Positions 6,336-13,232 of a stretch of 14,059 bases of DNA are shown here, one piece after another (the first letter of the stretch is position 1; every line of letters starts with the position of its first letter). The stretch comes from Actinophytocola sp045807065 (GTDB lineage: Bacteria; Actinomycetota; Actinomycetes; Mycobacteriales; Pseudonocardiaceae): NCBI RefSeq assembly GCF_045807065.1, contig NZ_JBJMIE010000514.1, positions 1 through 14,059 of the forward strand. The letters run 5' to 3'. Made by a program: the position numbers and the translations under genes. Below the pieces are notes generated by a model. That model was not told the DNA's origin. It ran no database searches and worked only from the letters and a program-made list of their open reading frames with translations.

Positions 6336-7256
6336 TTATTTCGTGGTCTTGTTGAGGGTGCCGCTGACGTGGAGCACGTCGGCCATGCGCAGGTAGTCGT
6401 CCTTGATGGGTGGAAGATCGTTGGCGGCCAACAGGTCTCGGACGCTGATTTCGTTCAGTGTCCAGCCGCGGTCGGTCAGGTAGGGAGCCGCTTCATTGCG
6501 CTCGCCGAAATAACGCAGCCTTGTCATGTCGGTGTCGAAACCCTGCGCACGCCAGCGTTCGGAGATGCGGTCCAGGCGTTCCTTCGTCTTGTCCTCGTCG
6601 CCCGGTTGCGGGTTGGGTCTGCTTTCGGTGGCCACTCGGCTTCCCGGCGCGCTGAGTTCGGTGATGGTGTCCAGCAGGCGGTCCTGTGCTTCGGGCGGCA
6701 GGTAGCTCAGCAGGCCTTCGGCGCTCCACGCGGTCGGCTGGCCCGGGTCGAAGCCGACGGTGCGCAGTGCGGTGGGCCAGTCGTCGCGCAGATCGACCGC
6801 GGCCACTCTCCGGTCGGCGGTGGGCGTGGCGCCCAACTCGGCCAGGGTGCGGGTCTTGAATTCGATGACCTGCGGCTGGTCGACCTCATACACCACGGTC
6901 CCGGTTGGCCAGGGCAGTCGATAAGCGCGGGAATCCAGCCCCGAGGCCAGGATCACGACCTGCGTGATGCCCGCGCTCGTCGCGTCGAGGAAGAACTCGT
7001 CGTAGAACTTGGTACGTACCGTGGCCCCGTCGATCGCCACCTGCCCGACCACATCGTCGGGGGACACTTCGCCGGTCGCGAGCCGGGTGAGGAGGTCGAC
7101 GCCGACCGCCCGGACGAGCGGTGCGGCGAACGGGTCGTCGATGAGCGAACGATCCGCGCGGGTCGCTATCGCCCGGGCCGCCGCGGCCATGGTGGCCGTC
7201 GCGCCGACGCTGGACGCCAGATCCCAGGTGTCTCCGTCGTGCCTGGTGGAAGCCAT
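6336..7256 (-). CDS. Class I SAM-dependent methyltransferase (TIGR00027 / leucine carboxyl methyltransferase-like)
   Basis: A 306-residue protein with the layout of the actinobacterial methyltransferase group abundant in mycobacteria. The N-terminal helix contains S-S-V-G-A-T-A-T-M-A-A-A-A-R-A, then D-D-P-F-A-A-P-L-V-R-A at 40-50. The SAM-binding strand V-V-I-L-A-S-G-L-D-S-R-A-Y-R-L is at about 100-114, then Y-E-V-D-Q-P at 123-128, D-L-R-D-D-W at 155-160, and the diagnostic W-S-A-E-G-L-L-S-Y-L-P at 177-187. It would transfer a methyl group from S-adenosylmethionine in the cytoplasm, probably to an oxygen of a carboxylate or hydroxyl on a metabolite or lipid; the acceptor is unknown. It is divergent from a TetR gene across a gap of about 48 bases with a dyad, so TetR control is likely. 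Length and motifs look intact. Confidence 0.92.
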   Translation of the reverse strand: MASTRHDGDTWDLASSVGATATMAAAARAIATRADRSLIDDPFAAPLVRAVGVDLLTRLATGEVSPDDVVGQVAIDGATVRTKFYDEFFLDATSAGITQVVILASGLDSRAYRLPWPTGTVVYEVDQPQVIEFKTRTLAELGATPTADRRVAAVDLRDDWPTALRTVGFDPGQPTAWSAEGLLSYLPPEAQDRLLDTITELSAPGSRVATESRPNPQPGDEDKTKERLDRISERWRAQGFDTDMTRLRYFGERNEAAPYLTDRGWTLNEISVRDLLAANDLPPIKDDYLRMADVLHVSGTLNKTTK

Positions 7257-7267
7257 CAGCAGACCGT

Positions 7268-7287
7268 AGCGGACACCACCATCCGCT
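7268..7287. promoter_or_regulatory. Interrupted palindrome, candidate TetR operator
   Basis: AGCGGA-N8-TCCGCT is a perfect 6-bp-arm dyad of 20 bp, placed between the divergent methyltransferase start (7256) and the TetR start (7296-7305). Position and size fit a TetR-family dimer site controlling both genes. The link is inferred. Confidence 0.5.
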
Positions 7288-7304
7288 TAACTAAAGTGAG
7301 AGTG

Positions 7305-7964
7305 GTGACCGCTCGTTTGCCTCGCAACCCGCGTTCCGACGCCCGGGACAACCGCGGCCGCATCCTCGACGCGGCCCGCGCGGTGTTCGTGACCGATGGG
7401 CTGGGCGTGCCGATCCGGGAGATCGCCCGACGCGCCGAGGTCGGGCCCGCGACCATCTACCGCCATTTCCCGACCAAGCAGATGCTGGCCGCCGAGGCGT
7501 TCACCGACCAGATGCGCGCATGGCGATCCATCCTGGACGGCGGGCTCGCCGATCCCGATCCCTGGCACGGCTTCCGCCTCGTGGTCGAGCAGCTCTGTGA
7601 GCTGCAAGCACACGACCACGGCTTCACCACGGCCTTCAAGTCCACCTTCCCACGCGCGATGGACTTCGCCGCGATCCGCACGTCCTCGCTGACCTCCGCA
7701 GCCGAACTGATCCGCCGCGCCAAGGACACCGGCCACCTGCGCCCCGACGTCGTCCTGGATGACCTCATCCTCATGATCACGGCCAACGGCGGCATCCACG
7801 CGAGTGCACCGGCAGCACGAAGCGCGGCTTCCCGGCGCTTTGCCGCACTCATGATCCAAGCGTGCCAAGCCTCACCAGCGCCCACGCCGCCGCCAGCAGT
7901 GCCGCGACTGACGTCTGCGGTGTCGGCACCTCGACACGAACCAACAGGCGAGATCGCATGGTGA
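7305..7964 (+). CDS. TetR/AcrR family transcriptional regulator
   Basis: From the GTG at 7305 the protein has 219 residues. GTG codons at 7296 and 7302 are alternative starts differing by three residues or fewer. The N-terminal DNA-binding domain is clear: R-I-L-D-A-A-R-A-V-F, then V-P-I-R-E-I-A-R-R-A-E-V-G-P-A-T-I-Y-R-H-F-P-T-K-Q-M-L, the TetR recognition helix with the usual Y-R-H-F. The remaining helices form a variable ligand-binding and dimer domain. The last 30 or so residues are proline- and alanine-rich and probably disordered. The frame stays open far upstream, but that stretch is the antisense of the methyltransferase gene. As a TetR protein it would repress until it binds a ligand. 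The neighbouring divergent methyltransferase is the most likely target. Confidence 0.92.
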   Translation: MTARLPRNPRSDARDNRGRILDAARAVFVTDGLGVPIREIARRAEVGPATIYRHFPTKQMLAAEAFTDQMRAWRSILDGGLADPDPWHGFRLVVEQLCELQAHDHGFTTAFKSTFPRAMDFAAIRTSSLTSAAELIRRAKDTGHLRPDVVLDDLILMITANGGIHASAPAARSAASRRFAALMIQACQASPAPTPPPAVPRLTSAVSAPRHEPTGEIAW

Positions 7965-8112
7965 CCGAGGGTCGAACGCCCGTCGACATGAGCGCGTGTT
8001 GCCCGCGACCGCCGATGCGTTCGGTGGTGGAGGCACCTGGCCGATTCGAGGGGCGGGCCAGAGCGGCATCGATCAGCGGAACAGATGCGTCCGTTCGGGA
8101 GTTGAGCGTGGC

Positions 8113-8886
8113 ATGAGTCAACTCGTGGACCGTACGGTCACTGCCCTCCGCCGTGAGCACGACATGCTCGCCGGTCTCGTTCGCAGCCTTGACGACGACC
8201 AGTTGGCCGTTGGCAGCGGGGCTGCGGAGTGGACTGTCGCCCAGGTCCTTTCCCACCTGGGCAGCGGTGCGGAGATCGGTCGCGCGCCGATCGCTCGGGC
8301 CGTCGGCGAGACCGTGGCGGGTGAGGACAACCAGACGATCTGGGCTCGTTGGGACGCATCCGCGCCGCGCGCGCAGGCCGAGGGCTTCCTGGAGTACAAC
8401 GGCCGTTGGCTCGAAACGGTCGAGGCGCTCACGCCCGAGCAGCGCTCGTCGTTGACCGTCGACCTCGGGTTCCTGCCGGAGCCGGTCCCGTTGCTGACCG
8501 CCCTGGCCATGCGGCTCAACGAGGTGGCCAACCACTCGTGGGACGTGCGGGTGGCCTTCGACCCACACGCCGGAGTGGACGCCGACTCGGCCGCGGTGCT
8601 CGTCGACCTCCTGGCCGGCCCCTTGGGCTTCATGTTGAACTTCCTCGCCAAGCCGGCCGAGCTCACGGACCCGGTGTCCGTCGCGATCCCTGGCGGCGGT
8701 CTGGTGATCGACGACGCGGTCACCGTGGTGGACCACCTCGAGTCACCTTCCGCGACGTTCAACGGGCCGGCGGAAGGGTTCGTCCGGCTGACCAGCGGGC
8801 GTCTGAAGGCCCCGTTCGACAAGGGCGTCACCATCGACGGCAGCGTCACGCTCGACGACCTGCGCCGCGTGTTCCCCGGCTTCTGA
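8113..8886 (+). CDS. Maleylpyruvate isomerase family (MDMPI/DinB-fold) mycothiol-type enzyme
   Basis: The ATG at 8113 gives 257 residues; the open frame runs back to 7996 but the extra residues do not match the family. The N-terminal four-helix DinB-like domain carries W-T-V-A-Q-V-L-S-H-L-G, placing H48, and N-E-V-A-N-H-S-W-D-V, placing E137 and H141. A histidine plus an E-x3-H pair is the metal-binding triad of mycothiol-dependent maleylpyruvate isomerase-type proteins. The C-terminal part from about residue 165 is a small alpha/beta domain as in the MDMPI C-terminal family. Known members use mycothiol and a divalent metal for isomerisation or thiol transfer; this substrate is unknown. It follows the TetR gene by 148 bases on the same strand, so co-transcription is possible. 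No ring-cleavage genes are nearby, so a role in gentisate breakdown is not supported. Confidence 0.85.
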   Translation: MSQLVDRTVTALRREHDMLAGLVRSLDDDQLAVGSGAAEWTVAQVLSHLGSGAEIGRAPIARAVGETVAGEDNQTIWARWDASAPRAQAEGFLEYNGRWLETVEALTPEQRSSLTVDLGFLPEPVPLLTALAMRLNEVANHSWDVRVAFDPHAGVDADSAAVLVDLLAGPLGFMLNFLAKPAELTDPVSVAIPGGGLVIDDAVTVVDHLESPSATFNGPAEGFVRLTSGRLKAPFDKGVTIDGSVTLDDLRRVFPGF

Positions 8887-9057
8887 CGAAAATCAGTTGA
8901 GCCAGCGATAGGTCGTCGCAGCGAGCGCTCTATGCGGCATGTGCGGGACCTGGAGATGCCGCTGGCGGACCTGTCGAGCTGGTTCGGCCCCTACCCACGC
9001 TTTCGGCCGCCACCGGGGTGACCGCTTCGCCTTTCTGATCCTTTGCCGGGCGCGGTG

Positions 9058-9474
9058 TCACTCCTTGGGCACGAGGCGCAGTGAGATCGAGTTGATGCAG
9101 TAGCGCTGGTCTGTGGGGGTGTCGTAGCCCTCGCCCTCGAAGACGTGGCCCAGGTGGGAGTGGCAGTTGGCGCACAGGACCTCGACGCGGGTCGCGCCAA
9201 GGGACCGGTCCTCGCGGAGGATGACGGCGTCGCCGGCCAGGGGGCTGAAGAAGCTGGGCCACCCACAGTGTGACTCGAACTTGGTGTCGCTGCGGAAGAG
9301 CTCCGCGCCGCACGCACGGCACTCGTAGACGCCCTCGGTCTTGGTGTCGGTGTACTCGCCGGTCCACGGGCGCTCGGTGCCGGCCTGCCGCAGCACCGCG
9401 TACTCCTCCGGCGTCAGCTGCTGACGCCACTCCTGCTCGGACTTCACCACACGCGGGGACCGGTCGGTTTCCAT
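9058..9474 (-). CDS. msrB: Peptide-methionine (R)-S-oxide reductase
   Basis: The protein has 138 residues from the ATG at 9472-9474; an in-frame GTG at 9483 is an alternative. It reduces the R form of methionine sulfoxide in proteins, repairing oxidative damage in the cytoplasm. All MsrB landmarks are present: the zinc pairs C52-x2-C55 and C101-x2-C104, the H-C-G-W-P-S-F motif with the probable resolving cysteine C70, H-S-H-L-G-H-V-F, and the catalytic cysteine C126 in R-Y-C-I-N-S. Length is normal for a single-domain enzyme without an MsrA fusion. It is separated by a terminator-like hairpin from the genes upstream, so it probably has its own promoter. A 25-bp inverted repeat begins 35 bases before the start. 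Confidence 0.96.
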   Translation of the reverse strand: METDRSPRVVKSEQEWRQQLTPEEYAVLRQAGTERPWTGEYTDTKTEGVYECRACGAELFRSDTKFESHCGWPSFFSPLAGDAVILREDRSLGATRVEVLCANCHSHLGHVFEGEGYDTPTDQRYCINSISLRLVPKE

Positions 9475-9509
9475 GACGTCCACGGTACGCGTTCTGGGCA
9501 CGCGCAGAA

Positions 9510-9534
9510 AAGTTGCGCCTATCACGCGCAACTT
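9510..9534. promoter_or_regulatory. Inverted repeat upstream of msrB
   Basis: AAGTTGCGC and GCGCAACTT are perfect 9-bp arms around a 7-base spacer, 35 bases upstream of the msrB start. The size and position fit an operator or promoter-proximal regulator site. The alternative, a hairpin, is less likely because no gene ends immediately before it; the upstream transcript already has a hairpin at 9596-9618. Confidence 0.5.
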
Positions 9535-9595
9535 GGGCACACCGTCGCGGCTCCGGCATTGGAAAGGATCACCGGCAAGAACCGAACACCGGCGT

Positions 9596-9618
9596 GCCCC
9601 GGCCACCTCGGCCGGGGC
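9596..9618 (-). terminator. Terminator hairpin after the hisS operon
   Basis: A perfect 9-bp GC stem (GCCCCGGCC with GGCCGGGGC) encloses the 5-base loop ACCTC. It starts 10 bases past the stop of the small membrane protein gene on the minus strand. It lacks a T-tract, as is usual in these genomes. Confidence 0.65.
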
Positions 9619-9628
9619 TCGTTCCGTG

Positions 9629-9937
9629 TCAGGGGGTGAACAACGTGGTCAGGACGAACACCAGCGCGTCCCACGCGGTGACGGTCACGCCGAGCAGGAT
9701 CAGGACGGCCAGGATCCCGGCCATCAGCTTGCGGTGCCCGCCCAGCCGGTTGGCGGAGTCGGCGAAGTCGCTCACGTCCGACAGGTAACCCTCGACGGTG
9801 TAGCTGGGCCGCACGCGGTGCTGGCGCTCCAGGTGGGCGCGGAACGCCCTCGTCTCGGGGTCGTCGGGATCGAGGCCGATCAGCTCGTCTTCGATCCGCT
9901 CCGACGGGTCGTCGGGGTAGGACGACGTGGTCGCCAT
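9629..9937 (-). CDS. Small membrane protein, function unknown
   Basis: This 102-residue protein has an acidic N-terminal half (D-D-P-S-E-R-I-E-D-E-L-I-G-L-D-P-D-D-P-E), a basic stretch with R-A-H-L-E-R-Q-H-R-V-R-P, and a C-terminal hydrophobic region from about residue 71 to 101 that could be one long or two short membrane helices, interrupted by T-A-W-D. I recognise no domain. The start ATG lies 18 bases after the hisS stop with GGTGG just before it, so it is probably co-transcribed and translated with hisS. The hairpin at 9596-9618 would end that operon. The protein probably sits in the cytoplasmic membrane with its acidic N-terminus inside. No link to tRNA charging is apparent beyond the shared transcript. 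Confidence 0.8.
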   Translation of the reverse strand: MATTSSYPDDPSERIEDELIGLDPDDPETRAFRAHLERQHRVRPSYTVEGYLSDVSDFADSANRLGGHRKLMAGILAVLILLGVTVTAWDALVFVLTTLFTP

Positions 9938-9955
9938 GGCACCACCGTAACTCCT

Positions 9956-11215
9956 CTACGGGGCCTTGTCGCCGAGGCGGCGTTCCTCGCCCGGTTCGGT
10001 CGCGTCCGCGCGGAGGTGCACGAACGACGTGAAGCCCCACTCCGTGAGCCGGCCGAGCTGGGCGCCGAACTTCCCCGACCGCCGCACGGGTGACACCGAC
10101 CGTCCGTCGGCACGCAGCGTCCTCGCCACCTCGAGCACGGTGGTCAGCGGCGTGTCGGACTCGTACAGCACCGCGACGGCCTCGCGTTCCGGCGCGACGG
10201 CCAGCAGGTCCACGATCCGCTCGAACCCGATCGAGAACCCGCACGCCGCGACGTCCGTGCCCAGGAACCGGCCGATCAGCTTGTCGTAGCGCCCGCCGCC
10301 CGCGACCGAGCCGCCGGACGCCGGGTGCGTGATCTCGAAGATCTGGCCCGTGTAGTACCCCATGCCGCGGACCAGCGTCGGGTCGAACTCCCAGCTGACG
10401 CCGTCGGGCAGGCCCTCGGCCGTGATCGACAGGTCCGACAGCACCTCGTCGCCCAGGTTGGGCAGCGCGCCGGCCAACTGGTCGGCCAGCTTGGCGGCGT
10501 CGAGGCCCTGCACGCTGGTGATGGTCTCGGCGAGCCGGTCGATGACCTGCGCCGCCAGCCCGACGCGGTCCGCCAGCTCCTTGCGCACGCCGTCCCAGCC
10601 GATCTTGTCCAGCTTGTCCAGCGCGATGAACAGGCCGTCCCAGGACTCGGTCGGCGCTCCCGAGTGCTCCGCCACCGCGGACAGGAACCGGCGGTCCGAC
10701 ACCCGCACGGTCGTGCCCTCGATCCCGGCGGCGGCCAACGCGGCGGACGTCGCCTCGATCAGCTCCACCTCGGCCAGCACGCTGGGCTCGCCGAGGATGT
10801 CGATGTCGCACTGGTTGAACTGCCGGTACCGGCCCCGTGCCGGCCGTTCGGCCCGCCACACCGGTCCGAACTGGAACGACCGGAACGGCTGGGGGAGCGA
10901 CGCGCGGTTGGCGCCGTAGAACCGGGACAGCGGCACGGTCAGGTCGAAGCGCAACCCGAGGTCGACGAGGTCGGACAGCGGCGTGTCCGCGGCGACCGTC
11001 GGCTCGAGGCCGCGGCGCAGGACCTCGTAGATCAGCTTCTGGTTCTCGCCGCCGTCGCGGCCGCGCAGGCGCTCGATGTTCTCCAGCGCCGGGGTCTCGA
11101 TGCGCTGGTAGCCGTACCGGCGGTAGACCTCCGTGATCCGCGCCAGGACATGGTCACGCACGGCGACGGTCGAGGGCAGCAGGTCACGGGTCCCCCTCGC
11201 GGGGGTCAGGTCCAT
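9956..11215 (-). CDS. hisS: Histidyl-tRNA synthetase
   Basis: HisRS charges tRNA-His with histidine in the cytoplasm. From the ATG at 11213-11215 it has 419 residues, the usual length, and this start has GGGGGTG just upstream; an in-frame ATG at 11227 is less likely. The class II landmarks are in order: R-G-T-R-D-L-L-P at 7-14, motif 2 F-Q-F-G-P-V-W-R-A-E-R-P with R-Q-F-N-Q-C-D at 115-137, the histidine-specific L-V-R-G-M-G-Y-Y-T-G at 281-290, and G-G-G-R-Y-D-K-L-I at 306-314. Motif 3 F-S-I-G-F-E-R-I is at 327-334, followed by the anticodon-binding domain to the end. Nothing is missing. The gene is divergent from the polymerase gene, with the tandem duplication in the shared gap, and is followed by the small membrane protein gene. 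Confidence 0.97.
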   Translation of the reverse strand: MDLTPARGTRDLLPSTVAVRDHVLARITEVYRRYGYQRIETPALENIERLRGRDGGENQKLIYEVLRRGLEPTVAADTPLSDLVDLGLRFDLTVPLSRFYGANRASLPQPFRSFQFGPVWRAERPARGRYRQFNQCDIDILGEPSVLAEVELIEATSAALAAAGIEGTTVRVSDRRFLSAVAEHSGAPTESWDGLFIALDKLDKIGWDGVRKELADRVGLAAQVIDRLAETITSVQGLDAAKLADQLAGALPNLGDEVLSDLSITAEGLPDGVSWEFDPTLVRGMGYYTGQIFEITHPASGGSVAGGGRYDKLIGRFLGTDVAACGFSIGFERIVDLLAVAPEREAVAVLYESDTPLTTVLEVARTLRADGRSVSPVRRSGKFGAQLGRLTEWGFTSFVHLRADATEPGEERRLGDKAP

Positions 11216-11271
11216 CTTCACCCCCATTACGCTACTTGGCCTGGTCCAGCGCATTAGGCTGGCCCGGGTGG

Positions 11272-11285
11272 CCGAGTCGACTCGG
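11272..11285. promoter_or_regulatory. Perfect 14-bp palindrome in the hisS/polymerase gap
   Basis: CCGAGTCGACTCGG equals its own reverse complement. It lies 57 bases upstream of hisS and overlaps the left end of the tandem duplication. Only the first copy has it, because the second copy is preceded by different bases. Operator function is speculative. Confidence 0.35.
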
Positions 11286-11532
11286 GAGCGGTGCGGAGGA
11301 GCCCTCCGCCGGACTGACCGAGGAGTGCGCTCGGGAGCGAGGGACGAGCGTCGAGCGTGCGATGAGGGAAGGAGGCGGCCGGGCGGATGAGCGCAGCGAC
11401 CAGTTCGACTCGGGAGCGGAGCGAAGGAGCCCTCCGCCGGACTGACCGAGGAGTGCGCTCGGGAGCGAGGGACGAGCGTCGAGCGTGCGATGAGGGAAGG
11501 AGGCGGCCGGGCGGATGAGCGCAGCGACCAGT
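11277..11532. repeat. 128-bp tandem duplication, two copies
   Basis: Copy 1 is 11277-11404 and copy 2 is 11405-11532. I find two mismatches between them, around 11293-11298 and 11421-11426, and identity otherwise, with five further matching bases after copy 2. Each copy carries an AAGGAGG ribosome site followed by an ATG (11387 and 11515) and the same eight first codons. The second ATG starts the polymerase gene; the first opens a 43-codon frame. The near identity suggests a recent duplication or ongoing homogenisation. Confidence 0.9.
11387..11518 (+). CDS. Short upstream frame made by the duplication (43 codons)
   Basis: This frame starts at the ATG in copy 1 with an AAGGAGG site 11 bases upstream. 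It begins M-S-A-A-T-S-S-T, identical to the polymerase N-terminus, then diverges into an arginine-rich sequence. It ends at TGA 11516-11518, which overlaps the polymerase ATG at 11515 as ATGA. This layout could couple translation of the two. The peptide itself is probably not functional; it looks like a by-product of the duplication. No evidence of translation is available from sequence alone. Confidence 0.35.
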   Translation: MSAATSSTRERSEGALRRTDRGVRSGARDERRACDEGRRRPGG

Positions 11533-12564
11533 TCGACAGAGTTCGAGGTGGAGGGGCACGCGGTCCGGGTGTCGAACCCGGACAAGCCGTACTTCCCGGA
11601 GCTGGGCATCACCAAGTCCGACGTCGTCCGGTACTTCCTGTCGGTCGGCGACGGCATCCTCGGCGCGCTCCGCGACCGCCCGACGACGCTCGAACGCTGG
11701 CCGGGCGGGGTGTTCGAGGGCGCCAGGCTGTCCACCCGGGCGGACAACCGGGGCGACGCGTTCTACCAGAAGCGGGCTCCGAAGGGCGCGCCCGACTTCG
11801 TCGAGACCGCGCGCATCACGTTCCCCAGCGGCCGGCCCGCCGACGAGGTCTGCCCGACCTCGCTCGCGGTGGTCGTGTGGGCGGTCAACCTCGGCACGCT
11901 GACGTTCCACCCGTGGCCGGTCCGCCGTACGGAGGTCGACCACCCCGACCAGCTGCGCATCGACCTCGACCCGCAGCCGGGCACGGACTTCCACGACGCC
12001 GCGCGCGTCGCGTACGTGCTGCGTGACCTGCTCGCCGAGCTGGGCATGGACGGCTTCCCGAAGACCTCCGGGGGCCGCGGCCTGCACGTGTACGTGCCGA
12101 TCGAGCCGCGCTGGACGTTCGTCGAGGCCAGGCGGGCGGTGATCGCGCTCGGCCGTGAGCTGGCCCGCCGCCGACCCGACGAGGTGACGATGAGCTGGTG
12201 GAAGGAGGAGCGCGGCGAGCGGATCTTCATCGACTTCAACCAGATGGCCCGCGACCGCACCATCGCCTGCGCCTACTCGGTCCGCCCGACGCCCCGCGCG
12301 CAGGTCTCGGCGCCGCTGACCTGGGACGAGCTGGCGGACGTCACCCCGGCCGACTTCACCGTGCGGACCATGCCGGACCGGTTCGCCGAGGTGGGCGACC
12401 TGCACGCGGCGGTCGCGACCAAGGCGTACTCGCTGGCACCCCTGCTGGAGCTGGTCGACCGCGACGAGGCCAACGGCGAGGGCGACCTGCCGTACCCGCC
12501 CGAGTACCCGAAGATGGCCGGTGAGCCCAAGCGCGTCCAGCCCTCCCGCGCCCGCCACGACTGA
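11515..12564 (+). CDS. Stand-alone LigD-type polymerase domain (NHEJ DNA polymerase/primase)
   Basis: This 349-residue protein matches the polymerase domain of bacterial ligase D, from the archaeo-eukaryotic primase superfamily. That domain adds nucleotides, often ribonucleotides, at DNA ends during Ku-dependent end joining. Motif residues are visible: the metal-binding pair D150 and D152 in R-I-D-L-D-P, S-G-G-R-G-L-H-V at 185-192, and the third carboxylate D240 in I-D-F-N-Q-M-A-R-D-R-T-I-A. Y-Q-K-R and the C-terminal P-A-D-F-T-V-R-T also fit. The ligase and phosphoesterase domains of full LigD are absent, as in many actinobacteria where they are separate genes. No ku or ligase gene lies within the window. 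The start follows AAGGAGG (11497-11503, 11 bases). The 128-bp duplication lies immediately upstream and includes the first codons. Confidence 0.9.
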   Translation: MSAATSSTEFEVEGHAVRVSNPDKPYFPELGITKSDVVRYFLSVGDGILGALRDRPTTLERWPGGVFEGARLSTRADNRGDAFYQKRAPKGAPDFVETARITFPSGRPADEVCPTSLAVVVWAVNLGTLTFHPWPVRRTEVDHPDQLRIDLDPQPGTDFHDAARVAYVLRDLLAELGMDGFPKTSGGRGLHVYVPIEPRWTFVEARRAVIALGRELARRRPDEVTMSWWKEERGERIFIDFNQMARDRTIACAYSVRPTPRAQVSAPLTWDELADVTPADFTVRTMPDRFAEVGDLHAAVATKAYSLAPLLELVDRDEANGEGDLPYPPEYPKMAGEPKRVQPSRARHD

Positions 12565-12610
12565 ACGCGGTGCCGAGTCGAAGGGGCGCCCTCGGACGTC
12601 CTGCAGGGCG
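12565..12610. terminator. Possible shared terminator of convergent genes
   Basis: In the 46-base gap between two convergent stop codons, AGGG-GCG-CCCT can form a short stem within CCGA...TCGG arms. The structure is weak and lacks a T-tract; the call rests largely on its position. Confidence 0.3.
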
Positions 12611-13060
12611 TCAGCCGACCTTCTGCCAGGGTTGGCAGCCCGCCGTCTCGACCAGTTCGTTCGCCCTGATCGTGAGGGTGCCGGGGCCGGTGATCACGCC
12701 GTTGGCGATGAGGCCGCCGGCGTTGTCGGTCCTGGTCCAGTAGCAGCCGCCCGCGTTGGTGCCGCTCGGTCCCGTGGTCTGGTAGATGCCCGGCGCGACC
12801 TCGGGCCCGACCCGGTGCAGGCCGTCGAGCAGGGCCGTCTCCAGGACGGCGGGTGGGGGTGGCACGGTGACCGTGACGTGGACGGTCGTGGTCCGGAACT
12901 CCGTGGCGGTGACCGTCACCCGTGCGGGTGACGGCGTGGTGGCCACCTCTTCCGAGCTGGCCGCCGTGCCGACGACCGCCGCGACGACCGTGACGGCCAC
13001 CCCGGACAAGGTCAGCACCACCCATGGCCACAGTGGCCACCTGGGCTGTGACGTCGGCAC
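12611..13060 (-). CDS. Membrane-anchored or secreted small protein, function unknown
   Basis: The GTG at 13058-13060 is preceded by AGGGAG six bases away and gives 149 residues. A short N-terminus rich in tryptophan and proline leads into a hydrophobic helix at about 13-33, ending A-V-V-G-T-A-A-S-S, which is either a membrane anchor or an uncleaved signal. A threonine- and valine-rich spacer (T-V-T-A-T, T-V-H-V-T-V-T-V-P-P-P-P) follows. The outer domain from about residue 80 has V-A-P-G-I-Y-Q-T-T-G-P, G-G-C-Y-W-T-R and T-A-G-C-Q-P-W, with two cysteines likely to form a disulfide. Similar 'APGxY...CYW...GC..W' domains are common in secreted actinobacterial proteins of unknown role. The gene converges on the polymerase gene and is divergent from the 65-residue gene. 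Confidence 0.82.
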   Translation of the reverse strand: MPTSQPRWPLWPWVVLTLSGVAVTVVAAVVGTAASSEEVATTPSPARVTVTATEFRTTTVHVTVTVPPPPAVLETALLDGLHRVGPEVAPGIYQTTGPSGTNAGGCYWTRTDNAGGLIANGVITGPGTLTIRANELVETAGCQPWQKVG

Positions 13061-13232
13061 GTGCCGCTCCCTTCGGCGAGCTGAACTGGCGTCGCCATGA
13101 TTGTCGAAACCGTTACGGCCTCGCGACATCCAATGCGGTGAACATGTGCTGCTACTCATGTTTCCAGCTGCGTGCGACCGTCGTGGTTGATTTGAACCCG
13201 CTGGCAAGGAAACATCGAGAGGACGGGCACGG
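13061..13232. other. Divergent intergenic region with a dyad
   Basis: This gap must hold promoters for both flanking genes. AACATG (13141-13146) and CATGTT (13157-13162) form a 6-bp-arm dyad with a 10-base spacer. No RNA gene is visible, and I could not fix -10/-35 boxes with confidence. Confidence 0.35.

Noticed and set aside
6369..7295. Long N-terminal extension of the TetR gene
   Set aside because: It is the antisense of the methyltransferase gene; the TetR domain begins only after the GTG codons at 7296-7305.
7849..8736. Minus-strand frame of 295 codons over the MDMPI-type gene
   Set aside because: It shows no family features, whereas the plus strand has the metal triad H48, E137, H141 of a known family.
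8932..9021. 29-codon plus-strand frame between the MDMPI-type gene and msrB
   Set aside because: V-R-D-L-E-M-P-L-A-D-L vaguely recalls a MerR helix, but it is too short, has no ribosome site and could be chance.
9522..10859. Minus-strand frame of 445 codons over hisS
   Set aside because: It is a shifted-frame shadow of hisS with low-complexity arginine, glycine and alanine content.
11254..12558. Minus-strand frame of 434 codons with an internal repeated peptide
   Set aside because: The repeated peptide is simply the antisense reading of the 128-bp DNA duplication; the rest is antisense to the polymerase gene.
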